From NCBI GenBank assembly GCA_934271235.1, contig CAKQQT010000013.1:1-64000 (forward strand): a stretch of 64,000 bases of DNA, written 5' to 3'. Position numbers and translations under genes: made by a program. Below are positions 8,574 to 17,063 of the stretch, one piece after another. Every line of letters starts with the position of its first letter. Position 1 is the first letter of the stretch. The stretch comes from an uncultured Clostridia bacterium (GTDB lineage Bacteria; Bacillota; Clostridia; Peptostreptococcales; Anaerovoracaceae). The notes under the pieces were generated by a model, which did no database searches, was not told the DNA's origin, and saw only the letters and a program-made list of their open reading frames with translations.

Positions 8574-8587
8574 AAGTTACGAAAGCG

Positions 8588-8619
8588 AGGACCTTGCGCA
8601 AAATGCGAGGTCCTTTTTT
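8588..8619 (+). terminator. Terminator after the deacylase gene
   Basis: GGACCTTGCGC and GCGAGGTCC arms (8589-8613) with six T. Expression of the next M20 gene therefore requires readthrough or its own promoter. Confidence 0.8.
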
Positions 8620-8661
8620 GCAGAAGAGAAAATAACAGAAAGAACAGAGAGGAGAAGCAGC

Positions 8662-9870
8662 ATGAACCAAATGCAGTTAAAAGCGCTGACCGCGGAGATC
8701 GAGCGGCAGCACCAAGAGGAATTTGAAACGATTCACCGCGAGATCCTGCGATTTGCCGAGATCGGCATGCAGGAATTCCGATCTTCTCGGTGCTTGATCG
8801 AATATATGCAGGGACAGGGCTTCTCGGTCGAACACCCATACTGCGGGTTTGAAACCGCCTTTTGCGCGTCCAAAGGCACCAAGGGACCGAAGATCGCGTT
8901 CTTGGCGGAATACGATGCACTTCCGGGTTACGGACCGGATAAACACAACGCGCATGCTTGCGGGCATAACTGGATCGCAGCCGTTACGGCGGGCGCGGCG
9001 GTAACGCTCGCGGAGGTCTGTGAAAAAGCCGGGATCGACGCGCAGGTGCTGCTGATTGGCACGCCGGCGGAGGAAAGCTACGGAACTAAGGTGGAAATGG
9101 CGGCAAGCCATCGGCTGGATGATATCGACCTGTGCCTGCAGGCGCATCTGGAAAGCCGCACCTCGGTACGGACACACGGGCTGGCGCTATCCTCCCTGAA
9201 ATTCCATTACAAAGGAAAGGCAGCACATGCTTCCATCGCGCCGTGGGACGGTATCAACGCGCTGGACGCGGTGCAGCTGGTCTTTGCCGGCGTGAACGCG
9301 CTGCGGCAGCATATCCGTCCGGACGCCAGGATTCACGGCGTGGTCACGCATGGCGGCGATGTGCCGAATACGGTACCGGACAGCGCTTCTGCCCTGTTCT
9401 ATATCCGCGCGGCCAAACGCAGCTATGCCGATCAGCTGGTGGAAAAGATGCTCAACATCGCCAAGGGCGCCGAATTGATGACCGGCGCGAAGCTGGAAGT
9501 CGAATATCCGGAACTGCCGATGGATGATATTGTGCATCTGCCGATCCTGCAGGAACTTACGGAACGTCATCTGCGCGAGGAGGGCTTCATTCCGACACTG
9601 ACCGATGAAGAAGCCGCGGCGGCCGCCGGTTCCAGCGATATCGGCAATGTCAGCCATGTCTGCCCGACCATGTATCTGGAAGTCGCGCCGCCGAATGCGC
9701 CGCAGCCGTTCCTGCCGCATGCCGAAAGTTCGCTGGCGCTTCTGGAAGATCCTTGTGTCTTTGAGGCCCTGCACGCGGTCGCGCGCGCCATGACCGAGAT
9801 CGCGCTGGAAGCGCTGCAGAATCCGCAGATCCTGGACGAGGCCAAAAAGGAACTGCGTGAAAGGATTTAA
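8662..9870 (+). CDS. M20D-family amidohydrolase, second copy
   Basis: The 402-residue protein is a paralogue of the enzyme at 5952. It shares the AEYDALPGYG core, HACGHN metal block, GTPAEESYG, FHYKGKAAHASIAPWDGINALDA and GSSDIGNVSHVCPTMY. It lacks a signal peptide and is cytoplasmic. The ATG at 8662 follows AGAGGAGAAG; upstream in-frame sequence belongs to the previous gene and terminator. The two paralogues differ in the segment between the EYDALPG and HACGH motifs, where this one carries the PDKHNA insertion typical of dipeptide-acting members, so their substrates may differ. Confidence 0.88.
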   Translation: MNQMQLKALTAEIERQHQEEFETIHREILRFAEIGMQEFRSSRCLIEYMQGQGFSVEHPYCGFETAFCASKGTKGPKIAFLAEYDALPGYGPDKHNAHACGHNWIAAVTAGAAVTLAEVCEKAGIDAQVLLIGTPAEESYGTKVEMAASHRLDDIDLCLQAHLESRTSVRTHGLALSSLKFHYKGKAAHASIAPWDGINALDAVQLVFAGVNALRQHIRPDARIHGVVTHGGDVPNTVPDSASALFYIRAAKRSYADQLVEKMLNIAKGAELMTGAKLEVEYPELPMDDIVHLPILQELTERHLREEGFIPTLTDEEAAAAAGSSDIGNVSHVCPTMYLEVAPPNAPQPFLPHAESSLALLEDPCVFEALHAVARAMTEIALEALQNPQILDEAKKELRERI

Positions 9871-9924
9871 AGTCCGACGGAATCCGGGGAAATCGGTAAA
9901 GAAACGAAAAATCCGATGAAATAC

Positions 9925-9968
9925 AAAGTGTACGGAAGCGTAAATGCGTTTTCTGTACACTTTTTTTT
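9925..9968 (+). terminator. Terminator of the amidohydrolase group
   Basis: AAAGTGTAC (9925-9933) pairs with GTACACTTT (9955-9963), with an inner GCG/CGC pair and eight T. Confidence 0.8.
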
Positions 9969-10012
9969 ACATTGTCGAATTGTTTGAAAAAAGTCTTTTT
10001 TCTGAAAAATCC

Positions 10013-10040
10013 TTGAAATATAGTCTAGGTGTGGTATGAT
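10013..10040 (+). promoter_or_regulatory. SigA-type promoter of the 2-oxoacid oxidoreductase operon
   Basis: TTGAAA (10013-10018), 16 bp, TATGAT (10035-10040), 46 bp upstream of the ferredoxin subunit start. Confidence 0.6.
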
Positions 10041-10085
10041 GGCTGTATTGAAAAATTTACAAGGCTCTATATGAGGTGGTTCAAA

Positions 10086-10283
10086 ATGGAAAACAAACGA
10101 TTGATCATCAATCAAAAATGGTGCAAGGGCTGCGGCATCTGCTCGGCGTTCTGCCCGAAAGACGTATTGGAAATCGTCCATGAAAAGGTCAGCGTCAAGA
10201 ACGAAGCAGCCTGTATCAAATGCGGGCTTTGCGAGTTGCGCTGTCCGGATTATGCAATATATATCGAGAAGGAGGAAGCGTAA
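10086..10283 (+). CDS. korD: Ferredoxin-like (delta) subunit of 2-oxoacid:ferredoxin oxidoreductase
   Basis: The 65-residue protein has two 4Fe-4S motifs, CKGCGICSAFCP (about residues 12-23) and CIKCGLCELRCP (about 43-54), and nothing else. It passes electrons from the catalytic subunits to ferredoxin. The ATG at 10086 follows GAGGTGG; an upstream in-frame ATG would add an unrelated leader. Its stop overlaps the next start by one base. The delta-alpha-beta-gamma order is that of KOR/VOR-type enzymes. The kor symbol is a family label; the 2-oxoacid used is not determined. Confidence 0.9.
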   Translation: MENKRLIINQKWCKGCGICSAFCPKDVLEIVHEKVSVKNEAACIKCGLCELRCPDYAIYIEKEEA

Positions 10284-11428
10284 TGGCAAAGAGATTCCAG
10301 TTATTACAAGGAAATGAAGCTTGTGTGGAAGGTGCGATTGCGGCGGGCATGCGGTTTTATGCCGGATATCCGATCACCCCTTCGACCGAGATCGCCGAGA
10401 GGAGCGCGATCAGACTGCCGCAGGTCGGCGGTAAATTTATCCAGATGGAAGATGAGATCGGCGGGATCGCGGCGGCACTCGGCGCGTCCGTTGCCGGACT
10501 CAAAGCCATGACGGCGACTTCCGGCCCGGGCTTTTCGCTCAAACAGGAAAACATCGGCTACGCGGCGATCGCGGAAATCCCGATCGTGGTCGTGGATGTG
10601 CAGAGAGAGGGTCCGTCGACCGGACTTCCGACTTCGCCGTCACAGGGCGACTTGATGCAGTCCCGTTGGGGTACGCACGGAGATCACCCGATCATCGTCA
10701 TTTCTCCGTCTTCCGTGCAGGAATGCTATAACGAAGTCGTGCGCGCGTTCAATATGGCGGAACGCTTCCGGGTACCGGTCATTTTCCTGATGGATGAGAT
10801 CATCGGCCATCTCCGGGAAGGCTGCGAGCTGATCCCGACCGAAGAGCTGGAGATCCAGAACCGTCGTATCGACCGCGAGTTTAACGGCACGCTGGCTTAC
10901 GCGGTACAGGAGGGCAACTATGTGCCGGAATACGCGCCGTTCGGCGAGGGCGACCACTTCAACGTCACCGGTCTGTTCCACGATCTGGACGGCTTCCCGA
11001 CTAACGACAACAATATGACGCAGTCGCAGGAGCGGAGACTGCTCGACAAGATCCGTTTCAGAAGAGACCGTATCGAAAAATGGGAAGAAACGGACTGCGA
11101 CGAATGTGAAACTCTGATCATCTGCTACGGCGGCACCGCGAGAGCGGTCGCGGGCGCGGTCGAGGAATCGAAGAAGACCGATTTCCTGCGCGTCGGCATT
11201 TTCCGTCCGATCACGGTATGGCCGTTCCCGGACAGAGCGCTGCTCAAGATCATCCGTGACAACAAACATCTCAGACAGATCATCGTCTGCGAACATAACG
11301 ACGGACAGATGCTTCTGGAAGTCCAGAGGATCGTCGAGGGCCGAGTGCCGGTTGATTTTCTGGGTAAGATCGACGGAACGACGATCACGCCGGCAGAGAT
11401 CCTCAAAAAGATCAAGGAGGTGTATTAA
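10283..11428 (+). CDS. korA: 2-oxoacid:ferredoxin oxidoreductase, alpha subunit
   Basis: The 381-residue protein carries the pyrimidine-binding half of the thiamine-diphosphate site (FYAGYPITPSTEIAE, MEDEIGG, ATSGPGFSL) and the PSTGLPTSPSQGDL segment typical of KorA/VorB subunits. Domain II (about residues 275-375) is the transketolase C-terminal-like part. The enzyme decarboxylates 2-oxoacids to acyl-CoA and reduces ferredoxin. Start choice: ATG at 10283 after GGAGGAAG. The position after amino-acid-releasing hydrolases suggests oxidation of branched-chain oxoacids or 2-oxoglutarate, but this is inference. Confidence 0.92.
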   Translation: MAKRFQLLQGNEACVEGAIAAGMRFYAGYPITPSTEIAERSAIRLPQVGGKFIQMEDEIGGIAAALGASVAGLKAMTATSGPGFSLKQENIGYAAIAEIPIVVVDVQREGPSTGLPTSPSQGDLMQSRWGTHGDHPIIVISPSSVQECYNEVVRAFNMAERFRVPVIFLMDEIIGHLREGCELIPTEELEIQNRRIDREFNGTLAYAVQEGNYVPEYAPFGEGDHFNVTGLFHDLDGFPTNDNNMTQSQERRLLDKIRFRRDRIEKWEETDCDECETLIICYGGTARAVAGAVEESKKTDFLRVGIFRPITVWPFPDRALLKIIRDNKHLRQIIVCEHNDGQMLLEVQRIVEGRVPVDFLGKIDGTTITPAEILKKIKEVY

Positions 11429-11429
11429 G

Positions 11430-12254
11430 ATGCCAAGCAAACTGATCGAAAAAACCATGCGTGTGAACCGGCTTCCGCATATCTGGTGTCCGGGCTGCGG
11501 GCACGGCATCCTGATGCGCGATGTGGCACAGGCCATCGAAAACTGCGGACTGGACCCTGACAAAGTGGTCATCGTTTCCGGTATCGGCTGTTCTTCGAGA
11601 GCAGCAGGCTATATGAACTACAACACTTTACATACCACCCACGGCAGAGCTATCGCTTTCGCGACCGGCGTGAAACTTGCCAATCCGGAGCTTCATGTCA
11701 TCGTCATCACCGGTGACGGCGACGCGACCGCGATCGGCGGCAACCATCTGATCCACGCGTGCAGAAGGAACATCGACCTGACCGTCGTGGTATTCAACAA
11801 CAATATCTACGGTATGACCGGCGGACAGTATTCGCCGACCACGCCGCACGGCGAAAAGGGTACGACTGCGCCTTACGGCAACATCGACTATAACTTTGAC
11901 ATCCCGAAGCTGGCAGAGGCCGCAGGCGCGACCTACACTGCGAGAGGGACCGCGTTCCATGCCCCGCAGATGATACATTTGATCGAAAACGGTATCAAAC
12001 ATAAGGGATTATCCGTGATCGAGGGTCTGAGCGTTTGCCCGACCTATTACGGCCGCAAGAACAAAAAGGGCAGCGCCGTCGATATGTACAACTGGCAGAA
12101 AGATCACTGCGTCGACAACGCGAAAGCTGCGAAGATGACGCCAGAAGAACTGGAAGGCAAGATCCTGATCGGCGAGATGTCTCGCTGCGAAAAGCCGGAA
12201 TATACCGACATGTATCTGGAGATCATCCACAAATGCGGAGGTGACAAGGAATGA
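11430..12254 (+). CDS. korB: 2-oxoacid:ferredoxin oxidoreductase, beta (TPP-binding) subunit
   Basis: The 274-residue protein holds the WCPGCGHGI motif near the N-terminus, GIGCSSRA, and the thiamine-diphosphate/Mg motif GDGDATAIGGNHLIHACRRN followed by NNNIYGMTGGQYSPTT (about residues 90-135). The ATG at 11430 lies 1 nt after the alpha-subunit stop. An open frame extends upstream inside korA but has no support. The gene ends with a 4-nt overlap with the gamma subunit. Confidence 0.93.
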   Translation: MPSKLIEKTMRVNRLPHIWCPGCGHGILMRDVAQAIENCGLDPDKVVIVSGIGCSSRAAGYMNYNTLHTTHGRAIAFATGVKLANPELHVIVITGDGDATAIGGNHLIHACRRNIDLTVVVFNNNIYGMTGGQYSPTTPHGEKGTTAPYGNIDYNFDIPKLAEAAGATYTARGTAFHAPQMIHLIENGIKHKGLSVIEGLSVCPTYYGRKNKKGSAVDMYNWQKDHCVDNAKAAKMTPEELEGKILIGEMSRCEKPEYTDMYLEIIHKCGGDKE

Positions 12255-12808
12255 AAAAAGCAGAATTAAGATTTACCGGTTCCGGCGGTCAGGGCGTCAT
12301 CATGGCGACCATCATTCTGGCAGAAGCCGCTTACGCGGATAAACTGCAGGCGGTACAGTCACAGTCCTACGGTCCGGAAGCCAGAGGCGGACTCTGCAAA
12401 GCGGAATGCATCATCGACGAAAAACCGATCAGCTATACAAAGGTCATTTTGCCGAACCTGCTGCTGTCCTTAACGCAGGCGTCTCTGGACAAATATGTCG
12501 GAAGTCTGCAAAAAGACGCCGTGGTCCTGGTTGACAGCGGACTGACCGTACCGGAAGACGTGAAAGCAAAGCATATGGTCATCAGCCTGCCAATCCTGGA
12601 TTCGGCGGTGGAAGTCATCCACAATCCGATGGCGGCCAACATCATTTCGGTGGGCGCGGTCAACGCGATCATGCAGCTGGCGTCCGAAGCCTCGCTGGAA
12701 GAAGCGGTCCTCAACCATATCCCGAAAGGAACCGAAGAAAAGAACATCCAAGCGCTGCACCTGGGCGCGCAGATGGCAAAAGAAGCGCTGCAGGAGCAGA
12801 CCGCGTAA
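12251..12808 (+). CDS. korC: 2-oxoacid:ferredoxin oxidoreductase, gamma subunit
   Basis: The 185-residue protein has the gamma-subunit start LRFTGSGGQGVIMATIILAEAA and the QSYGPEARGGLCKAE motif. It binds CoA and completes the four-subunit cytoplasmic enzyme. ATG overlaps the beta-subunit stop. A strong terminator at 12831 ends the operon. Confidence 0.92.
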   Translation: MKKAELRFTGSGGQGVIMATIILAEAAYADKLQAVQSQSYGPEARGGLCKAECIIDEKPISYTKVILPNLLLSLTQASLDKYVGSLQKDAVVLVDSGLTVPEDVKAKHMVISLPILDSAVEVIHNPMAANIISVGAVNAIMQLASEASLEEAVLNHIPKGTEEKNIQALHLGAQMAKEALQEQTA

Positions 12809-12830
12809 AGAAACCTATCTTACTAAATAT

Positions 12831-12868
12831 AGGACCCCGGCAAGGAAGAACTGTCAGGGGTCCTTTAC
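12831..12868 (+). terminator. Terminator of the korDABC operon
   Basis: AGGACCCC (12831-12838) pairs with GGGGTCCT (12857-12864), followed by a short T-rich tail. Confidence 0.75.
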
Positions 12869-12980
12869 TTTGTGCGCGAGATTGAAAAAAGTATGCTGCA
12901 AGAGAGTATGACAAAAGAGATCGTCACGAAGATCACCGACCTGACACAGGAAGAGATCGAACAACTAGGTTTTCGGTTTT

Positions 12981-13248
12981 GGTGTATAAACCTGCTATCA
13001 AATCGAGGTTTTTGGCAAAAAAAAGCATGGCTTGCCGGGAACATGAAAAAATCTCTTGATAAAACTGTGTTCTTTAACAAAGGTGTTTTGAATTAATTGT
13101 GACAAAAAATAAAGCTCTCAAAATAATGGAAAAATTTAGCTTTAAAAACGGACCAAAACGGATATTACAGAGAGAGAAAGAGAGAACAACCGCTTGAATG
13201 ATGCTTTTTTTCGCTGAAAATGGCGATTTAGATCTAGTGCTATACATC
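12981..13248. repeat. Dispersed MITE-like repeat, copy 1
   Basis: About 268 bp related along its length to the copy at 47650-47907. Both begin with TGTATAAAC and GCTATCAAATCGAGG and end with TTTAGATCTAGTGCTATACA. The ends are imperfect inverted repeats of about 50 bp, including GCAAAAAAAAGCAT at the left matching ATGCTTTTTTTCGC at the right. The element is AT-rich and lies between convergent genes. It accounts for most of the gene-free stretch 12809-13349, which otherwise holds two terminators. No transposase is present and no target duplication is obvious. Confidence 0.75.
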
Positions 13249-13276
13249 TTTAAAATCGAGGATAGAAGCAAAGAAA

Positions 13277-13319
13277 GAAAAAAGAGTACGATCGGCCGGT
13301 TTTTCGGTGATCGTACTCT
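13277..13319 (-). terminator. Terminator of the TRAP operon, works in both directions
   Basis: AGAGTACGATC (13283-13293) pairs with GATCGTACTCT (13309-13319). Reading minus, the stem is followed by six T. The plus direction also has a T-run after two bases. Confidence 0.85.
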
Positions 13320-13349
13320 GGATTTTTTTGCGGAAGCCAGGGGCGCATT

Positions 13350-15338
13350 TTACGCAGCTGCGTTTCTGCGTCTCTTTGTGATTTCCTGAACGGCGCAGAT
13401 GCCGACAACGATGGCGATACCGACAAGGTCTGTGACTGCGCCCGGATCGATCAGCAGCAGTCCGCCGGCGATGATTGCGATGCGGAGCGGCCATTTCATG
13501 TGGTCAAAGGCATAACCGCGAAGACCTGCGGCAACGCCGAAGACGCCGATGAACGCACTGCAGATGACCTGTACGCCCTGCAGCGGGCTTGCCAGATCGA
13601 TCAGCAGCAGAGCCGGATTGAGACCGAAGCAGTACGGAACGATAAACGCCGCGATGGCCAGCGAGGTCGCGTTGAGCGCGGTCTTCATCGGTCTGGAACC
13701 TGCGATCGCACTGCCTGCGTAAGCCGCAAGCGCGACCGGAGGCGTGATGTCTGCAACGATACCGAAGTAGAATACGAACATGTGCGCGCAGAGCACCGGC
13801 ATGCCCATCTGCATCAGGATCGGCGCGCAGGTGGTCGCCATGATGACGTAGTTCGCGGTGGTCGGAACGCCCATGCCGAGGATGATGCAGGTCACCATGG
13901 TCAGGATCATCGCGACGAACAAATTGCCGCCGGCCAGACCGACGATGGCGGAGATCAGCTTGGAACCGATACCGGTGGTGGTGATGACGCAGGCGATCAT
14001 ACCGGCAACCGCGCAGGCAGCGCCTACGGTCAAAGTACTCTTTGCGGTATCCTGCAGAGCATCAAAGAATTTGGTCGGCGTAATGCGGGTCTCCTTGCGG
14101 AACAAGCTCATCACAACTGCCAGCAGGGTACCGATGATAGCCGCCATCGCCATGGTGGTCTTAAGAATGAAGATGACCAGCGCGATCAGCGGGACCAGCA
14201 GATAGCCTTTGGTAAACAGTGTCTGGAAGAAGTTCGGCAGATGTTCTTTGGAAAGACCTTTGAGTCCGGTCTTCTTCGCTTCCAGATGTACGGCGATGAA
14301 AACGCCGGAGAAGTACAGGAACGCCGGAATGATGGCCTTGACTGCGATGGTGCTGTAAGGCGTACTTGCGTACTCCGCCATCAGGAACGCTGCGGCGCCC
14401 ATGATCGGCGGCATGATCTGTCCGCCGGTAGAAGCGGCTGCTTCGACAGCACCTGCAAATTCCGGTTTGTAGCCGGTCCGCTTCATCATCGGGATGGTAA
14501 CGGCGCCGGTGGTAACCGTGTTGCCGACGGAAGAACCGGAAACCATGCCGCAGAGAGCGGAGGAAATAACCGCAACCTTTGCAGGACCGCCGTCAGAACT
14601 GCCGGCAATGGAGTTCGCCAGTTCGATGAAGAAGTCCGTGATACCGGTTTTTCCTAAGAAGCTGCCGAACATAACGAACAGCACGATGAACGTCGAGCAG
14701 GCACGGATCGGGGTACCGATGACACCCTCTGTGGTATAAAACAGGTTGTACACATTTAAGAGCAGCGTCCGCTGGGTCAGGGCATAGATGATGAAGCAGG
14801 ATGCGACGATGACGATCGGAAAACCGACGGAACGTCTGCAGGCTTCCAGTGTGACCAGAATGCCGATGATGCCGAGAACGACTTCGACGGTACCGATCAT
14901 GATACCCTGGTTGATGATCTTGGTGCAGTTGAACGCGAAGTAAAAGTAGGAAACTCCGCCGGCGATCGCCAGAAGCACATCATACCACGGAACGTAGTTT
15001 TCTTTTTTCTTGGAATTCTTTCTGGCCGGGAACAGCAGGAAGATGAAGACGATGATGCAACCGACGAACGACGCTCTTTCGATCCGCGTTTCCCAGTTGA
15101 ACAGGAAGTTGATCAGGACGCAGTAGATCGCGAATGCCACCATCAGGTAGCGGATCACCTTGTTCGGGATCCCGGTCCATTTACGGGTGTTGGATTCACG
15201 GTCATATTTTTCCATGACCTCCTGAACCTTGGCTTCCATTTCTTCCATGGTCAGTTCTTCATCGAAGTCTGTGGAGACGGAAGCGGTTTCAGGCATGTCC
15301 TGAACCGGTTCTTCTTTTTGTTTCTTTAAAAAAGTCAA
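13350..15338 (-). CDS. TRAP transporter fused 4TM/12TM permease
   Basis: The 662-residue integral membrane protein fuses the small (DctQ-like) and large (DctM-like) TRAP subunits, as is usual for TAXI-type systems. After a charged N-terminal 75 residues there are about 18 hydrophobic segments. Family signatures include GSFLGKTGITDFF, GMVSGSSVGNTVTTG, IMPPIMGAAAFLMAEY and LGMGVPTTANYVIMAT. It uses an ion gradient for import together with the binding protein at 15873. The chosen start is TTG at 15338, 7 nt after an AAAGGAGA site. The next in-frame ATG lacks a ribosome site. The substrate is probably an organic anion. Confidence 0.9.
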   Translation of the reverse strand: MTFLKKQKEEPVQDMPETASVSTDFDEELTMEEMEAKVQEVMEKYDRESNTRKWTGIPNKVIRYLMVAFAIYCVLINFLFNWETRIERASFVGCIIVFIFLLFPARKNSKKKENYVPWYDVLLAIAGGVSYFYFAFNCTKIINQGIMIGTVEVVLGIIGILVTLEACRRSVGFPIVIVASCFIIYALTQRTLLLNVYNLFYTTEGVIGTPIRACSTFIVLFVMFGSFLGKTGITDFFIELANSIAGSSDGGPAKVAVISSALCGMVSGSSVGNTVTTGAVTIPMMKRTGYKPEFAGAVEAAASTGGQIMPPIMGAAAFLMAEYASTPYSTIAVKAIIPAFLYFSGVFIAVHLEAKKTGLKGLSKEHLPNFFQTLFTKGYLLVPLIALVIFILKTTMAMAAIIGTLLAVVMSLFRKETRITPTKFFDALQDTAKSTLTVGAACAVAGMIACVITTTGIGSKLISAIVGLAGGNLFVAMILTMVTCIILGMGVPTTANYVIMATTCAPILMQMGMPVLCAHMFVFYFGIVADITPPVALAAYAGSAIAGSRPMKTALNATSLAIAAFIVPYCFGLNPALLLIDLASPLQGVQVICSAFIGVFGVAAGLRGYAFDHMKWPLRIAIIAGGLLLIDPGAVTDLVGIAIVVGICAVQEITKRRRNAAA

Positions 15339-15369
15339 ATTGCATTCTCCTTTCTGATAGGGGATGGTG

Positions 15370-15858
15370 TTAACATATTTGCAGTCTGATCTTGGCGTTG
15401 CGTCCGCACAGCTCTCGCAGGCTGATTTCTTCATCGCCGATCGCGAGAACATGGTCCGAAACTGTGCCGACCACGTAGAGAAGATCAGGAATATACATAT
15501 TGTAGCCCGAGATGATCATTTCGCCGTTTTCCCCGTAGGAAAAGGTCTGACCGTCGGATATCGTTGTCGGAACGCCGGCGCCAAACCCATAGTAAAGAGT
15601 CCGATCCAGATAGATATCGCCGTCCCGCGCGATGTAAACGTCTGTCACGGGTGATTTGTTGACAGAGTGGATAAAGGTGATGGAAAACTCGCGGTTTTCC
15701 GGAAGCGGCAGGGCAGCGTATTCTTTGCCGGAGTCAACATCTGTGATCGTTAAGGTTTCGTTCGGATTTTTTTTCGACGCGATTACAACGATAACCGCAG
15801 CGCACAGAAGCACTACGGTTATGCTGATGAAAAATTTCTTTTGTTTTGACATTTTCAC
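15370..15858 (-). CDS. DUF1850 protein of the TAXI-TRAP operon
   Basis: The 162-residue protein has one N-terminal membrane anchor (about residues 6-28) and an extracytoplasmic beta-rich domain with the DUF1850 pattern FSITFIHSVNKSPVTDVY. DUF1850 genes typically lie between the TAXI binding protein and the fused permease, exactly as here. They are presumed accessory subunits with no demonstrated activity. The start is uncertain: GTG at 15858 or ATG at 15852, neither with a strong Shine-Dalgarno site. Translation may be coupled to the binding-protein gene, which ends 14 nt upstream. Confidence 0.8.
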   Translation of the reverse strand: MKMSKQKKFFISITVVLLCAAVIVVIASKKNPNETLTITDVDSGKEYAALPLPENREFSITFIHSVNKSPVTDVYIARDGDIYLDRTLYYGFGAGVPTTISDGQTFSYGENGEMIISGYNMYIPDLLYVVGTVSDHVLAIGDEEISLRELCGRNAKIRLQIC

Positions 15859-15872
15859 AAGTCACAGGCTGA

Positions 15873-16859
15873 TTACAGCGCGCCGATCTCCTTGAAGTAC
15901 TGTTCTGCGCCCGGGTGGAACGGAACGGTGGAGCCGGTAACCGCGGTGGTCGGATCGACCAGATCAAATTTATCCTTGAAGCCGGCTGCTCCGAGCTTGT
16001 CGTTCAGTTCGAACATACCCTTTGTAAATTCGTATACGACTTCGGTCGGAACGTCGTTTCTGCATGCCAGAGTTGCCATGACCGCAACAGTCTTTACGTC
16101 TTTGTCAACCGGAGTGTAAGTGCCGGCCGGAACGGTGATGTCAGTGTAGAAACCGTAGTCTGCTTTTAACAGGTCCGCGTGTTCCGCGTCGACTTCAAGC
16201 AGGTTGAACTTGTAGCCGCTTGCAGCAAGTTCGGTAACGGCTGTGGTCGGTGCGCCTGCAACGACGAAAGCTGCATCGATCTGACCGTTCTTGAGCGCGT
16301 CGGCGGAGTCTGCGAAGGACTGGCTGTTCTTAACGATATCGGAGTCAATGTCCAGACCGTAAGCGGCCAGGATCTGACGTGCGTTGAATTCTACGCCGGA
16401 ACCTGCGTCACCGGTGGATACGCGTTTGCCTTTTAACTGGTCGATGGAAGTGATGTCTTTCTGTGCGATGATCTGGATAGTCTCCGGATAGCATACCATG
16501 ATCGTGGAGAAGTCGGTGTAAGGATCCTGACCCTCGAAGAGGTCGGTTGCGTTGTACGCGTAGTCCATAACGTCGTTCTGTACGATCGCGATCTGGCTCG
16601 CGCCGACCTGCAGCTGCTGGATGTTCGCCATGGAAGCGCCGGTGGAAACTGCGGAGAGGTTCATAACATCACCGAGTTCCTGGTTGAACACCTGTGCGAT
16701 GATGCCGCAGTAACCGTAGTAAGTACCGGATGTACCGCCGGTCGCGATGCTTAAGTTCGCAGGGCCGTCGCCGCTGTCACTGTTTCCGCAGGCAGCGAAT
16801 GTGAAGACCATGAGCATGATCAGGATCAGAGATAAAATCTTCGAGAAGTTCTTTTTCAT
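15873..16859 (-). CDS. TAXI-family TRAP transporter substrate-binding lipoprotein
   Basis: The 328-residue protein has a lipoprotein signal peptide with the lipobox FAAC (Cys24) and a TAXI-type domain (LSIATGGTSGTYYGYCGIIAQVFNQE, STGASMANIQQLQVGASQIAIVQND). It captures the ligand outside the membrane and delivers it to the fused permease at 13350. It is the first gene of a three-gene minus-strand operon. The start has GGAGGAAAC upstream. The ligand is unknown; TAXI proteins bind dicarboxylates or amino acids such as glutamate. Confidence 0.92.
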   Translation of the reverse strand: MKKNFSKILSLILIMLMVFTFAACGNSDSGDGPANLSIATGGTSGTYYGYCGIIAQVFNQELGDVMNLSAVSTGASMANIQQLQVGASQIAIVQNDVMDYAYNATDLFEGQDPYTDFSTIMVCYPETIQIIAQKDITSIDQLKGKRVSTGDAGSGVEFNARQILAAYGLDIDSDIVKNSQSFADSADALKNGQIDAAFVVAGAPTTAVTELAASGYKFNLLEVDAEHADLLKADYGFYTDITVPAGTYTPVDKDVKTVAVMATLACRNDVPTEVVYEFTKGMFELNDKLGAAGFKDKFDLVDPTTAVTGSTVPFHPGAEQYFKEIGAL

Positions 16860-16916
16860 AAGTTTCCTCCGTTAAATATTCCTATAGTCTGCTTGTTTTT
16901 AGTTTAGCACTTTATC

Positions 16917-16945
16917 ATGATAGCATACCGGTATACAAATGTAAA
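16917..16945 (-). promoter_or_regulatory. SigA-type promoter of the TAXI-TRAP operon
   Basis: Reading minus: TTTACA (16945-16940), 17 bp, TATCAT (16922-16917). The spacer holds the palindrome TATACCGGTATG-like core (GTATACCGGTAT), a possible operator. Confidence 0.6.
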
Positions 16946-16999
16946 GAAAAAAAGAAACATTTTTTAAACATTTTTCTAAAAAGTGTTTTGTATAGGCAA

Positions 17000-17026
17000 A
17001 AAGACACCGTCCTGCGGGAGGACGGC
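17000..17026 (-). terminator. Terminator after the Cys-rich protein gene
   Basis: CCGTCC (17007-17012) pairs with GGACGG (17020-17025). On the minus strand the stem is followed by TGTCTTTTT. Confidence 0.7.
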
Positions 17027-17063
17027 GCCTTGGGTCTGCTTGCCGAAATGGGCAGCGAACGTG

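Noticed and set aside
12872..13096. A 74-codon plus-strand frame after korC
   Set aside because: It runs from the korC terminator into repeat copy 1, where its second half is repeat sequence; no ribosome site and no conservation in the other copy.
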